DNA from: Paenibacillus qinlingensis
GTDB taxonomy: Bacteria; Bacillota; Bacilli; Paenibacillales; NBRC-103111
NCBI RefSeq assembly: GCF_013204845.1
Contig: NZ_JABMKY010000025.1
Location: 62,001-126,000 of the forward strand
DNA length: 64,000 nucleotides
Reading direction: 5' to 3'
The notes beneath the pieces were generated by a model, which did not search any database, was not told the origin of the DNA, and was given only the letters and a program-made list of their open reading frames with translations. The position numbers and the translations under genes are program-made. Positions 52,379-61,768 of this stretch are shown piece after piece; position 1 is the first letter of the stretch, and the number at the start of each line of letters is the position of its first letter.

Positions 52379-54330
52379 ATATTCTAAGTGCAGTCGATAT
52401 TACCAAAACCTACGGAGACAAAGTGCTCTTCGATGATATCTCGTTCACACTGAACGAGAAGCAGCGCATTGGCCTCATCGGCGTGAACGGCACAGGCAAG
52501 TCCACGCTGCTGAAGATGCTGGCGGGTCTGGAATCCCCGGATCGCGGCAAGCTTGTGCACGCGAACCATTTCCGCGTGGAATACTTGCCGCAAAACCCGG
52601 AGTTCGATCCGAACTCCACGGTGCTTGAGCAAGTATTCCACGGCGATTCTCCGCTCATGAGTACGCTGCGCGACTATGAGCTGGCACTTGCGGAGCTGGA
52701 GCTGGACTCCGGAAGCGAGAAGAAACAAGCGCGCCTGTTCTCCGCTCAGGCGCGCATGGATGAGCAAGGTGCTTGGGAAGCCAGCACCTTGGCCAAAACC
52801 GTGCTGATGAAGCTCGGCATCAGCGAGTTCGACAAGCCCGTCGGCCAGCTGTCCGGCGGTCAGCGTAAACGCGTCGCCATGGCGCGCGTACTCATTCAGC
52901 CCGCCGATCTGCTCATCCTGGATGAGCCGACGAACCATATTGATAACGAGACGGCCATCTGGCTCGAGGAATTTCTCAGCAAATGGCGGGGCGCTTTGCT
53001 GCTCGTTACCCATGACCGGTACTTCCTAGAGCGGGTTACCACCCGCATTCTGGAACTGGACCGGGGCAAGATCTACAGCTATGAGGGGAACTACGAGTGG
53101 TTCCTCGAGAAGAAGGCGGAGCGGATGGATTCCGAAGCCGCTAGTGAAGATAAGCGGCAGAATCTCCTCCGCCGCGAGCTGGCCTGGCTCCGTCGCGGCG
53201 CGAAGGCGCGCACGACGAAACAGAAGGCGCGTATTAACCGCGCCGAGGATTTAAGGGACCGCAAGGTTGACGGTCCCGGTGAGAAACTCGACATGGCGCT
53301 GGCTGGCAGCCGCCTTGGCAAAAAGGTGATGGAGCTGGACGACATCTCCAAGTCTTTCACAAGCGGGAAGCAGCTGCTCAGCGGCTTCAGCTACATTGTG
53401 ATGCCGAAGGATCGTCTGGGCATCATCGGTCCGAACGGCAGCGGCAAGTCGACGCTGCTTAACATGCTCGCCGGGCGCATTCAGCCCGACAGTGGCACGA
53501 TCGAGACAGGTACAACGGTGAAATTGGCGTACTACACGCAAGAAAACGTCGAGATGGACGAGAAGATGCGTGTGATTGAATATATCAAGGAAGCCGCAGA
53601 GCAGATTCGCACGTCGGATGGTGAAACCATTTCGGCCGCACAGATGCTTGAACGCTTCTTATTCTCTCCTAATTTGCAGTGGTCGCCAATCGGTAAGCTT
53701 TCAGGTGGCGAGAGACGTAGACTTTACTTGTTACGTACGCTAATGGGCGAACCGAATGTTTTGCTTCTCGATGAGCCTACCAATGATTTGGACATCCAAA
53801 CGTTGACGATACTGGAAGATTATCTGGATCAATTTTCCGGCGCTGTTATTACGGTTTCTCATGATCGCTACTTTTTGGATCGAACCGTGACCCATTTATT
53901 TGCCTTCGACGGGAATGGTGGGATCGAGCCGTTCATTGGAACGTATTCCGACTATTTGGAAGATAAACGCGAACAAGAAGAGGCGGAGCAAGCTCGGAAA
54001 GAAATCGTACGTCAAGCGAGCTCGAAGACGACTAGCAGCAGTCCTGCTTCTACACTTTCAAGTGCAAGTTCAGCCCCAGTCACGAATCGTCCGAAGAAAT
54101 TATCATTTAAAGATCAGAAGGAATGGGACGAAATCGAGAACACCATTGCTACTCTTGAGGAGAAAGTCGACAGTTTGAAGAAGCAAATCGAGAACTCTGG
54201 AAGTAACTTTGATCTCGCTCGTGATCTCTACGAACAAGAGCAACAAACCACTGCCGAGCTTGAGGCTGCGATGGAAAGATGGACTTATTTATCAGAGTTA
54301 GTAGAAGAAATAGAGCGAAATAAGTTATGA
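52375..54330 (+). CDS. yfmR: ABC-F ATPase, YfmR/Uup-like
   Basis: 651 residues. Walker A GVNGTGKST and GPNGSGKST, signatures LSGGQRKR and LSGGERRR, and DEPTNHID/DEPTNDLD. The C-terminal 100 residues form the Uup-type coiled coil (KEWDEIENTIATLEEKVDS). YfmR resolves ribosome stalling at proline and other difficult stretches. Coupled to the M42 gene. The first 400 residues are GC-rich, the remainder not. Confidence 0.92.
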   Translation: MNILSAVDITKTYGDKVLFDDISFTLNEKQRIGLIGVNGTGKSTLLKMLAGLESPDRGKLVHANHFRVEYLPQNPEFDPNSTVLEQVFHGDSPLMSTLRDYELALAELELDSGSEKKQARLFSAQARMDEQGAWEASTLAKTVLMKLGISEFDKPVGQLSGGQRKRVAMARVLIQPADLLILDEPTNHIDNETAIWLEEFLSKWRGALLLVTHDRYFLERVTTRILELDRGKIYSYEGNYEWFLEKKAERMDSEAASEDKRQNLLRRELAWLRRGAKARTTKQKARINRAEDLRDRKVDGPGEKLDMALAGSRLGKKVMELDDISKSFTSGKQLLSGFSYIVMPKDRLGIIGPNGSGKSTLLNMLAGRIQPDSGTIETGTTVKLAYYTQENVEMDEKMRVIEYIKEAAEQIRTSDGETISAAQMLERFLFSPNLQWSPIGKLSGGERRRLYLLRTLMGEPNVLLLDEPTNDLDIQTLTILEDYLDQFSGAVITVSHDRYFLDRTVTHLFAFDGNGGIEPFIGTYSDYLEDKREQEEAEQARKEIVRQASSKTTSSSPASTLSSASSAPVTNRPKKLSFKDQKEWDEIENTIATLEEKVDSLKKQIENSGSNFDLARDLYEQEQQTTAELEAAMERWTYLSELVEEIERNKL

Positions 54331-54410
54331 TAGAAGAAGTAGTTCAAAAAGTCGTCTTTTGATCACGAAGTTGGCCAAGAAAATATAATAAAGGTAGGTA
54401 TATATACCCC

Positions 54411-56024
54411 ATGATTAGTGTAAATAACGTGACGCTTCGTTACGGCAAGAGAGCCCTATTCGAAGACGCCAATATCAAATTCACACCAGGAAATTGCTAC
54501 GGCTTGATCGGAGCCAATGGTGCAGGCAAATCGACTTTCCTCAAAATTCTTTCCGGTGAGATCGAGCCTAACACAGGTGAAGTTAACATCACACCAGGTG
54601 AACGTATGGCTGTTCTGAAACAAAACCATTACGAATTTGATGAAATCGAAGTTTTGAAAACTGTTGTTATGGGTCATGCCCGTTTGTTCAAAATTATGGA
54701 AGAGAAAGATGCTTTGTATGCAAAAGCTGATTTCTCCGAAGAAGATGGCATGAGAGCTGCTGAGCTTGAAGGTGAATTCCAAGATTTAGACGGCTGGCAA
54801 GCAGAGTCCGACGCAGCAGAGCTTTTGATCGGTCTTGGTATTTCTACATCCATGCATGACACGAAAATGAAGGATCTTGATGGTAACGAAAAAGTTCGCG
54901 TGCTCTTGGCACAAGCTTTATTCGGTAACCCAAATATTCTTTTACTCGATGAGCCTACCAACCATTTGAACTTAGAGTCCATTCGTTGGCTGGAACACTT
55001 CTTGTCCCGTTTCGAAGGTACTGTTATCGTCGTATCACATGACCGTCACTTCCTGAACCAAGTATGTACCCATATCGCAGATATCGACTTTGGTAAAATC
55101 CAAATGTACGTCGGTAACTACGACTGGTGGTATGAGTCCAGCCAATTGGCACTTCGTTTAACACGTGATGCGAATAAGAAAACCGAAGAAAAACGTAAAG
55201 AATTGGAAGCCTTTATCGCACGCTTTAGTGCGAATGCCTCCAAATCCAAGCAAGCGACTTCCCGTAAAAAGCAATTGGAGAAACTTACGCTTGAAGATAT
55301 TCGTCCTTCCAGCCGTAAATATCCGTTCATTCACTTCAAAGGTGAGCGTGAAGCGGGTAAGCAGTTGCTTGCTGTTGAAGGAATTTCCAAAACAATTGAT
55401 GGTGTTCAAGTATTAAATAACGTAACCTTTACAATTAATAAAGGCGATAAAGTTGCTTTCGTTGGCATCGATGGCATTGCGAAAACGACGCTATTCAAAA
55501 TTTTGATGGGCGAAATGGAAGCAGACAGTGGTACTTTCTCGTGGGGGATCACGACTTCTCAAGCTTACTTCCCGAAAGACAGCCAAGATTATTTCAACTC
55601 AGATTTGACATTGGTAGACTGGCTTCGTCAGTACTCCAAGGATCAAGATGAGTCATTCTTACGCGGATTCCTAGGGCGCATGTTGTTCTCTGGTGAAGAA
55701 GCGTTGAAGAAAGCGAATGTGCTTTCCGGAGGAGAGAAAGTGCGTTGCATGTTCTCTAAAATGATGCTAAGCGGAGCCAACGTATTGATCCTTGACGAGC
55801 CTACCAACCATTTGGATTTGGAGTCTATCACGGCGTTAAACAATGGGCTTGTTGATACGGACTGTACGATCCTATTCGTATCCCATGACCATCAGTTCAT
55901 CCAAACGATTGCTAATCGCGTTATGGAGCTTACGCCAAAAGGTCTCATCGATAAAATGTTTACGTACGATGAGTATTTGGAAAGCGAAGATGTGAAAAAA
56001 CAGCGCGAAATTCATTACGCGTAA
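54411..56024 (+). CDS. ykpA: ABC-F ATPase, YkpA/YbiT-like
   Basis: 537 residues closely matching YkpA. First Walker A GANGAGKST; the second is GIDGIAKTT, with Ala for the usual last Gly, as in YkpA relatives. The first signature is degenerate (LDGNEKVRV), the second LSGGEKVR. A weak AGGTAGG site is upstream of ATG. A bidirectional terminator follows. Confidence 0.92.
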   Translation: MISVNNVTLRYGKRALFEDANIKFTPGNCYGLIGANGAGKSTFLKILSGEIEPNTGEVNITPGERMAVLKQNHYEFDEIEVLKTVVMGHARLFKIMEEKDALYAKADFSEEDGMRAAELEGEFQDLDGWQAESDAAELLIGLGISTSMHDTKMKDLDGNEKVRVLLAQALFGNPNILLLDEPTNHLNLESIRWLEHFLSRFEGTVIVVSHDRHFLNQVCTHIADIDFGKIQMYVGNYDWWYESSQLALRLTRDANKKTEEKRKELEAFIARFSANASKSKQATSRKKQLEKLTLEDIRPSSRKYPFIHFKGEREAGKQLLAVEGISKTIDGVQVLNNVTFTINKGDKVAFVGIDGIAKTTLFKILMGEMEADSGTFSWGITTSQAYFPKDSQDYFNSDLTLVDWLRQYSKDQDESFLRGFLGRMLFSGEEALKKANVLSGGEKVRCMFSKMMLSGANVLILDEPTNHLDLESITALNNGLVDTDCTILFVSHDHQFIQTIANRVMELTPKGLIDKMFTYDEYLESEDVKKQREIHYA

Positions 56025-56035
56025 GAAATAAAGTG

Positions 56036-56071
56036 AAAAGCGCCCTGAAGTGTTACTTTCAGGGCGCTTTT
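56036..56071. terminator. bidirectional terminator after ykpA
   Basis: A 14-bp stem AAAAGCGCCCTGAA with its complement, 8-base loop and T/A runs. Confidence 0.92.
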
Positions 56072-56089
56072 AGCTACACAAAGTGTTGT

Positions 56090-56311
56090 CTAGCTGCCGC
56101 CGGTGCGACGGCGTTGGTTATTTACTTTTTTGGTCATTTGACTTTTCGCAGTTTGATTCGCATTTCCTGCTGCTTTCGGGTTAGCACGTGCTGCGGCTTG
56201 ATCCGCTTGTTTCTGAGCTAGTTTGGCTTTGATCGCGTCGGCTAAACTTACTTTTTTGACACCTTGTGGTTCGACCTGGTCGGCTTGCTGGTCTTGAGGC
56301 TTGTCTGACAT
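56090..56311 (-). CDS. small basic Ala/Gln/Lys-rich protein
   Basis: 73 residues, highly charged, with KKVSLADAIKAKLAQKQADQ and a basic end NNQRRRTGGS. No domain recognised. Read leftward from ATG at 56311 after AGAAGGTG; an upstream ATG at 56341 is less well placed. Possibly nucleic-acid-associated. Confidence 0.6.
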   Translation of the reverse strand: MSDKPQDQQADQVEPQGVKKVSLADAIKAKLAQKQADQAAARANPKAAGNANQTAKSQMTKKVNNQRRRTGGS

Positions 56312-56384
56312 AAGAACACCTTCTTTACGTGGTATATCCATAGTATAATCGAATCAAAGAAAAGATGAAAGAAGGTGTGTGGGG

Positions 56385-56903
56385 ATGTTTGATCCGACGA
56401 TCTATGACAATATCAAAGTTGTACTCGAAGGGGCCGTCTATGATTTGGATTTGGAAGGTAAAATCATCATAACACGAAGAGAAGATTTGATTGACTTGTC
56501 CTCGATGTCTCGCACATTTGCTATTGAATTTGCTAGACAAGTGGGATTACCGAATAAAGCGGAAATTCATTTACATGTTCATTTGAGTGATTTGGCAGCT
56601 GAGATATTAGAAAATCCTACGGCTAAGCCCGGTTGCACGTTGTTAATTAAACTGCACACGCACGTGAATGATCCAGAAATCGATTGTCCGATGATTGCAG
56701 CGCAATTGAATGCCATTTGGGAGCAACGTCCTCGTATTACCCAGCAAATTTCGTATTTGTTCGGAGAACAACCAGAGGAGTACCGCAACCTCATTACATT
56801 ATCCTTTGGCCGCAAAATTGATGAGAGTCATCTTGATGATTTTTCTGATCTAATCGACTATGCGTTTGAAAGCTTAGTATGGCTAGATGAAAGAGGGGCA
56901 TAA
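56385..56903 (+). CDS. conserved-type hypothetical protein
   Basis: 172 soluble residues with HLHVHLSDLAAEI and a helical end. ATG at 56385 follows GAAGGTG. It forms a tight row with the thioredoxin-like and KapB-like genes (2- and 14-base gaps). Not recognised. Confidence 0.7.
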   Translation: MFDPTIYDNIKVVLEGAVYDLDLEGKIIITRREDLIDLSSMSRTFAIEFARQVGLPNKAEIHLHVHLSDLAAEILENPTAKPGCTLLIKLHTHVNDPEIDCPMIAAQLNAIWEQRPRITQQISYLFGEQPEEYRNLITLSFGRKIDESHLDDFSDLIDYAFESLVWLDERGA

Positions 56904-56905
56904 AG

Positions 56906-57229
56906 ATGCAAGAGTTATCTCAACAAGAATTGCAATTCAAAGTAAACCAAGATAACGAAAAATCGTTTGCTGTCTTTATGTACACGCCGTTATGTGGTAC
57001 CTGTAAAGTAACTGAGCGCATGCTGGACATTATACTTACGATGAAGCCGAACATGCCGTTAGTGAAATGTAATATCAATTTTTTACCTCAAATCAGTCAA
57101 GAATGGCAAATTGCAAGTGTCCCTTGCATTGTCGTCATCGAACCTGGAAAAGAGAAACAATATATATATCGGATGCAATCCGTGGATGAGCTATACCGCA
57201 GGCTAATGCCATTAGTAGAACGAGAATAG
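56906..57229 (+). CDS. thioredoxin-like protein
   Basis: 107 residues with active site YTPLCGTCK and cis-Pro segment ASVPCIVVIEPGK. It probably reduces disulfides; shorter than classical thioredoxins at the N-terminus. ATG follows GAAAGAGGGG. Confidence 0.88.
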   Translation: MQELSQQELQFKVNQDNEKSFAVFMYTPLCGTCKVTERMLDIILTMKPNMPLVKCNINFLPQISQEWQIASVPCIVVIEPGKEKQYIYRMQSVDELYRRLMPLVERE

Positions 57230-57243
57230 GAGTGGAGTAGACA

Positions 57244-57630
57244 ATGAGCTTTCAAATCGGAGACCGCGTTATCGCTGAGTATAAAACAGGGGTTTATTAT
57301 GGTGAGGTTGTAGAAATGTCATCCAGCATGAAGGCGGCTGTTCGAATTCTTGCCGTGAAGGATCACCCAACACAAGGAGATTTACATAATCCGATGGATC
57401 CAAGCGTAGCTTTTTTTCATCAAAGAAGGGCATTATCCCATCAAGAGATCGCATTAATGCCGATTGCAACGATTCGTCCTTATGCGGGTGAGGTACCAGA
57501 TTACCAAGTGTCTCTGAAGAGAGCGCTATTGGCTCAGATCGATAAGCTGTCAGACATGGAAGCATGGGCCCGACGCTCTCTGCAGGAGCTTGATCAGCTG
57601 AGTAAAGAATATTTTCCACCATCCAATTAG
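57244..57630 (+). CDS. KapB-like sporulation kinase-associated protein
   Basis: 128 residues: IGDRVIAEYKTGVYYGEVVE, LAVKDHPTQGDLHNP and FFHQRRALSH resemble B. subtilis KapB, needed for KinB signalling in the phosphorelay. Unlike KapB it is not next to a KinB gene. No lipobox is visible. ATG follows GGAGTGG. Confidence 0.7.
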   Translation: MSFQIGDRVIAEYKTGVYYGEVVEMSSSMKAAVRILAVKDHPTQGDLHNPMDPSVAFFHQRRALSHQEIALMPIATIRPYAGEVPDYQVSLKRALLAQIDKLSDMEAWARRSLQELDQLSKEYFPPSN

Positions 57631-57848
57631 GAAACTTCTAAGTACAACTTGGTACCATCATTGTATTTGAAAATAGCTACATCACCAATGATCTCGATCA
57701 TCGAGATCATTTTTAATTTTCTGCGAAATTCAAAATGTAGTTCGTATTCCTTCAATTTCGTTGAAAGTAACGCCATTTGGGAACGTTTATGAGTAAAATT
57801 CATCACAGGGATCGATTTATTCTTGAAACGGATTGTGTTTGCTTGCAT
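57627..57848 (-). CDS. small hypothetical protein
   Basis: 73 basic residues, beta-rich (NTIRFKNKSIPVMNF; IFKYNDGTKLYLEVS). ATG at 57848 has AGGAGG 9 bases upstream. Its stop overlaps the kapB-like stop by 4 bases. Unknown. Confidence 0.65.
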   Translation of the reverse strand: MQANTIRFKNKSIPVMNFTHKRSQMALLSTKLKEYELHFEFRRKLKMISMIEIIGDVAIFKYNDGTKLYLEVS

Positions 57849-58034
57849 ATTCAAAAACCTCCTTTACACGGTAAGTGCTGCTTTGTTGCTGCCTTACACT
57901 ATTTAGGATACATTTCAAATGTTAAATATGTTTGCGTTCAACTATTAAAAAAGTTTTAGCATTTTATTATATGTGAATAATAGCGCTACAGGGCTAGTTC
58001 CGCTAAGATAAATTTTAGAGGGCCAGATTCGTGG

Positions 58035-58063
58035 TTGCGGGGAGGGTTAACCCCATTTATAAT
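58035..58063 (+). promoter_or_regulatory. promoter of the oxidoreductase gene
   Basis: TTGCGG, 17 bases, TATAAT. The spacer holds the palindrome GGGTTAACCC, a possible operator. Confidence 0.6.
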
Positions 58064-58104
58064 AGATAAGATTGTATTCTAACAGGTTCTGGAGGGTCAC
58101 AGAA

Positions 58105-59181
58105 ATGACAGAAACAAAACCAACTCGCATTGGGATTATTGGTGCAGGAAATATCGGAAATGTACACATGGAAACGTTTAAAACGATCCCATGGGCGCAG
58201 CTTGCTGGGGTGACAGATGTATATTTGCCGCTTGCTGAAATGAGAGCGAAAGATCATAACATTGAACAGGTATATGCAAATTCAGATAAATTGTTAGCGG
58301 ATCCGTCGATTGATGCCGTTGTCATTGCGGTTTCGAATGAATGGCATGCACCAATTGCCGTAAAGGCGTTAGAGGCTGGCAAGCATGTCATGTTGGAAAA
58401 GCCGATGGCGATCGATTTAATATCAGCTCGTCAAATTGTTGAAGCAGAGCGCAAATCAGGCAAGATTCTCATGATTCCTCATCAAATGCGTTGGGAGGCA
58501 GCATCCATAGCTGTGAAGGAGCAAGTGGAAAAAGGTGCGCTAGGTCACATTTATCATGCGAAAGCAAGCTATATGAGACGTAAAGGCATTCCAGGATGGG
58601 GAACATGGTTCACCCAAATGGATAAATCAGGCGGAGGTCCCTTAATCGATCTTGGTGTACATATGTTAGATCTTACCTTGTATTTAATGGGGAATCCAAA
58701 GCCGGTTTCCGTATATGGATCAACCTATGCGGAGTTTGGACCGCGCAAGCAAGGGATTGGCACATGGGGAGCTCCGAATTGGGAAGGGAAATTTGATGTC
58801 GAGGATTTAGCAACAGCCTTGATTAAGTTTGACAATGGGGCAACTCTTTCCCTGGATGTCAGTTGGGCAGGCCTACTGGAGACGGATAACTTGCCAGTCG
58901 TACAGTTGTTAGGTTCGGAAGGCGGCGCGTATTTGAAAGGTGCAAAAGGAAAGCTTTTTGCTGAGAAATTTGATCGGATCGTGGAAACGGAACTTTCGGC
59001 TCCTGCAGCGAATGATGATCCACGTGCACGTATGGTGCAGCATTTCTTGTCCAGTATCACGAGTGGAACTCAGCCGATAACGTCTGTCATGACAGGCTAC
59101 ACGAATAATTTGATCCTAGATGCGATTTACCGTTCGTCGCAAACGGGCGATGAAGTGAAATTGAACTGGGACATTGAGTAG
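58105..59181 (+). CDS. Gfo/Idh/MocA family oxidoreductase
   Basis: 358 residues. Rossmann start RIGIIGAGNIGNVHMETF, GKHVMLEKPMA (catalytic Lys region), and GGGPLIDLGVHMLDL. Uses NAD(P) on an unknown sugar or cyclitol. ATG at 58105 follows GGAGGG. Confidence 0.92.
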   Translation: MTETKPTRIGIIGAGNIGNVHMETFKTIPWAQLAGVTDVYLPLAEMRAKDHNIEQVYANSDKLLADPSIDAVVIAVSNEWHAPIAVKALEAGKHVMLEKPMAIDLISARQIVEAERKSGKILMIPHQMRWEAASIAVKEQVEKGALGHIYHAKASYMRRKGIPGWGTWFTQMDKSGGGPLIDLGVHMLDLTLYLMGNPKPVSVYGSTYAEFGPRKQGIGTWGAPNWEGKFDVEDLATALIKFDNGATLSLDVSWAGLLETDNLPVVQLLGSEGGAYLKGAKGKLFAEKFDRIVETELSAPAANDDPRARMVQHFLSSITSGTQPITSVMTGYTNNLILDAIYRSSQTGDEVKLNWDIE

Positions 59182-59198
59182 ACAGGGGCTGCAAGCAA

Positions 59199-59834
59199 GT
59201 GAACTGGGAGTTATTTAGTATCATCGGAACGATCGCCTTCGCAGTTAGTGGTGCGATCGTGGCGATGGAAGAAGAATATGATATCTTAGGTGTGTATGTA
59301 CTTGGGCTTGTTACCGCGTTTGGCGGTGGGATCATTCGCAATATGCTTATCGGAAAACCGATTGTACTTCTATGGGAGCAAGGGATGTATTTTCAAATCG
59401 CTTTATTTGCGATGACGGCTGTCTTCCTTATGCCAGTGAAATATATTCGAATGTGGAAAACCTGGGAAGCCTTCTTCGATGCTATTGGCTTAGCGGCATT
59501 CGCAATCCAAGGGGCGCTCTATGCGACGAATATGGGCCACCCATTAAGTGCCATTATCGTTGCCGCGGTACTCACTGGGATTGGCGGAGGTATGGTCCGC
59601 GATGTGCTTGCAGGTCGGAAACCATTGGTGCTCAAAGATGAAATTTATGCGGTATGGGGTATGCTAGCAGGAGCGTTAGTTGGGCTTGGTTGGTCACAGG
59701 GCACATGGCAGTTAGCCATTCTTTTTGCACTTATCATCATTTTGCGCATGTTCTCAGTTAACTACAAATGGAAGCTGCCGAAACGCTCTTTGCGTGATGG
59801 ATTAGTGGAATCCACACGAAGATCGGATTCGTAG
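59199..59834 (+). CDS. TRIC/UPF0126 membrane protein (YvgT-like)
   Basis: 211 residues with seven membrane helices and two GGGxxRD-type repeats (FGGGIIRNML; IGGGMVRDVL), diagnostic of bacterial TRIC cation-channel relatives. GTG start after AGGGG. Confidence 0.88.
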   Translation: MNWELFSIIGTIAFAVSGAIVAMEEEYDILGVYVLGLVTAFGGGIIRNMLIGKPIVLLWEQGMYFQIALFAMTAVFLMPVKYIRMWKTWEAFFDAIGLAAFAIQGALYATNMGHPLSAIIVAAVLTGIGGGMVRDVLAGRKPLVLKDEIYAVWGMLAGALVGLGWSQGTWQLAILFALIIILRMFSVNYKWKLPKRSLRDGLVESTRRSDS

Positions 59835-59881
59835 TCCAATTCACCTGCAAGGAAACCGCTTGAAGATAGGAGGAGAGTCAA

Positions 59882-60361
59882 ATGGAAGCATCTTTAACAC
59901 AACAACAGAAAATATCGGCTGAAACGATTGCGACTCGCATTATTTCCGTAAAGGAATTGTTGCAAACAGAGTTAGATCTGTATGAAATATCGAAGGATTC
60001 AGAGACCGGCGAACATTACTTGCACTACGCGTATATGCACCGGGACTTCACAAATACAGGAGTGCCAGAGTCCTTTCATTACTTAATGCCAATTGAGAAT
60101 GATGATGTGCTTGGTATGATATTTGGCGAGCAAGGGTATGCCTATCCTGAGCATTGGAACGCTTCCTTCTTACGAAATGGGCCTGAAGGCTTCTATATCT
60201 GGTGGGACCCCTCCCATGAAGCTGAACAATCCGAGGATGAGGCTATCGCAGCGGAGCTCCTTCAGAAGCTTAGAGCTTTTCATGATCAAGGAAACGTAGA
60301 TCCGGAAGCCGTTCGTAAGCTTTTAGAAGAAATGGATGAGACACGGAAAAAAGAAGATTAG
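59882..60361 (+). CDS. conserved-type hypothetical protein
   Basis: 159 acidic residues; YLHYAYMHRDFTNTGVPESF and GFYIWWDPSHEAEQSEDE are notable. ATG follows AGGAGGAG. Not recognised. A terminator follows. Confidence 0.7.
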   Translation: MEASLTQQQKISAETIATRIISVKELLQTELDLYEISKDSETGEHYLHYAYMHRDFTNTGVPESFHYLMPIENDDVLGMIFGEQGYAYPEHWNASFLRNGPEGFYIWWDPSHEAEQSEDEAIAAELLQKLRAFHDQGNVDPEAVRKLLEEMDETRKKED

Positions 60362-60370
60362 ATGTAAAGT

Positions 60371-60427
60371 GATAAGAACCTCTTCGAAACCACTCAACTT
60401 GGGTGATGACGATGGAGGTTTTTTTGT
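60371..60427 (+). terminator. intrinsic terminator
   Basis: AACCTC pairs with GAGGTT, with CACTC/GGGTG inside, and a seven-T run follows. Confidence 0.7.
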
Positions 60428-60640
60428 GATTCACCTAACCGTCTACATCATCGCAGAAATACTAGGTGTTACCACGATTTGCATAACTCATGTAAATAAG
60501 TGCTGAATCACATTTTCTAATTGGAGCTAGGGAGCAGAAGATGAACTGTCATTTTTTCATGGAGAAGTTTAGTAAAAATAAGGGAAATGGACCATATTAA
60601 CAATAGTGTCATTTGAAAATAGGGAAGGGGGCATTTGAAT

Positions 60641-60796
60641 ATGGAAATGGAATCGTATCACTTTGCAAATTTAGGTATTCATGAAGAATTAATGCAAGAT
60701 CTTCGCAATCTAGAAACTCGCATGAAAGAGGAATTAGGCTACGAAATTGCGCTTATTGCGTATACCAAGGAAGCGGATGGGCTCCCGAACAAGTAA
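60641..60796 (+). CDS. 51-residue hypothetical protein
   Basis: Acidic helical microprotein (LGIHEELMQDLRNLETRMKE). GGGAAGGGGG lies upstream of the ATG. It may be cotranscribed with the lipoprotein gene 28 bases on. Not recognised. Confidence 0.6.
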   Translation: MEMESYHFANLGIHEELMQDLRNLETRMKEELGYEIALIAYTKEADGLPNK

Positions 60797-60824
60797 TACA
60801 TACAGAGAAATAGGGGGAATGACG

Positions 60825-61487
60825 ATGAAAGCTGTGAAAATGTCAGTCATCATGACGGCTGCCTTCGTCGGCTTGACGGGGTGTTCAGTACATCACTCAA
60901 ATCAACTAGAAAAAGCATCGCTGTCTATCCAAAGTGTCGGATTATCAGATTCTGGAGATGCGAAGCTTCGAGACCATGTGAAAGACGCAGCACCTGCCAC
61001 AAAGGTAGGTCAAACACGCATCGAGGAAGAGGATCCACATCACAATACATACCTTTCCATGAACCGCGAATTAGCAGATCAAGTGATGCAAGAGGCTCAT
61101 TTGGGTTCATCATGCATTGCAATGACGGATACGAATATTTATGTAGCTGTTGATACAGGGGAATTTCAGGATAAGGGTATGAACGAACAAGCTAAACAAT
61201 TAAGCAAGTATAACGACCCAGCGACAGAAGCGGGCTTATTCGGTTCAGGCATGGGCGCTCAAATGGATTGGGTATCTGCCAAGCCTTTGCCTAGTGAAAG
61301 CATGAATGTAATTCGACATGTATTAACACGTATTTATCCGGATTCACATATTTTCATTTCGTCAAATGCTTTGTTTGTGAACCGGATGATGTACTACGAC
61401 ATGCAGCAGCGAAAAAATAAACGTATGGATATGTACTTGCACGAGTTTAATACAATGGTGCAGTATACATTCAATAGCCCCAAATGA
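60825..61487 (+). CDS. YhcN/YlaJ-family lipoprotein
   Basis: 220 residues with signal peptide and lipobox AAFVGLTGCSV. The C-terminal domain (VIRHVLTRIYPDSHIFISSN) is typical of YhcN/YlaJ sporulation lipoproteins. ATG at 60825 follows GGGGG. Overlaps the next gene by ATGA. Confidence 0.82.
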   Translation: MKAVKMSVIMTAAFVGLTGCSVHHSNQLEKASLSIQSVGLSDSGDAKLRDHVKDAAPATKVGQTRIEEEDPHHNTYLSMNRELADQVMQEAHLGSSCIAMTDTNIYVAVDTGEFQDKGMNEQAKQLSKYNDPATEAGLFGSGMGAQMDWVSAKPLPSESMNVIRHVLTRIYPDSHIFISSNALFVNRMMYYDMQQRKNKRMDMYLHEFNTMVQYTFNSPK

Positions 61488-61696
61488 GTAATAAATACAA
61501 GGTTCGCGCCTACTGCTCCTCGAGAATATGTGAATACGTGCATAAAGAAGACGTGATGATCGCAATTAATTATGAAACGGCCTATAGTATGGCACAGGTA
61601 TACAATGAATTATTGTCTAAACCAAGCTGCCCTTCTTGTGGTGAAGCTATGGCTTTCTATGCTCATTCCGTCATTGAAGAGCCTTGGTTAACTTGA
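61484..61696 (+). CDS. small zinc-ribbon-like protein
   Basis: 70 residues; two single Cys (AYCSSRICEY) and CPSCGEAM could bind zinc. Coupled to the lipoprotein gene. Function unknown. Confidence 0.65.
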   Translation: MSNKYKVRAYCSSRICEYVHKEDVMIAINYETAYSMAQVYNELLSKPSCPSCGEAMAFYAHSVIEEPWLT

Positions 61697-61702
61697 CGAA
61701 GC

Positions 61703-61730
61703 TTGACAATTCGCGCTTTCCTGATAATAG
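61703..61730 (+). promoter_or_regulatory. promoter of the MoxR operon
   Basis: TTGACA, a 16-base spacer and TAATAG. Confidence 0.6.
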
Positions 61731-61768
61731 TTAGAGAATACTGCAATCAGGAAAGGATTACCTACGCG

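Noticed and set aside
49303-56024. ABC transporter operon
   Set aside because: All three ATPases are two-domain ABC-F proteins and no permease is present.
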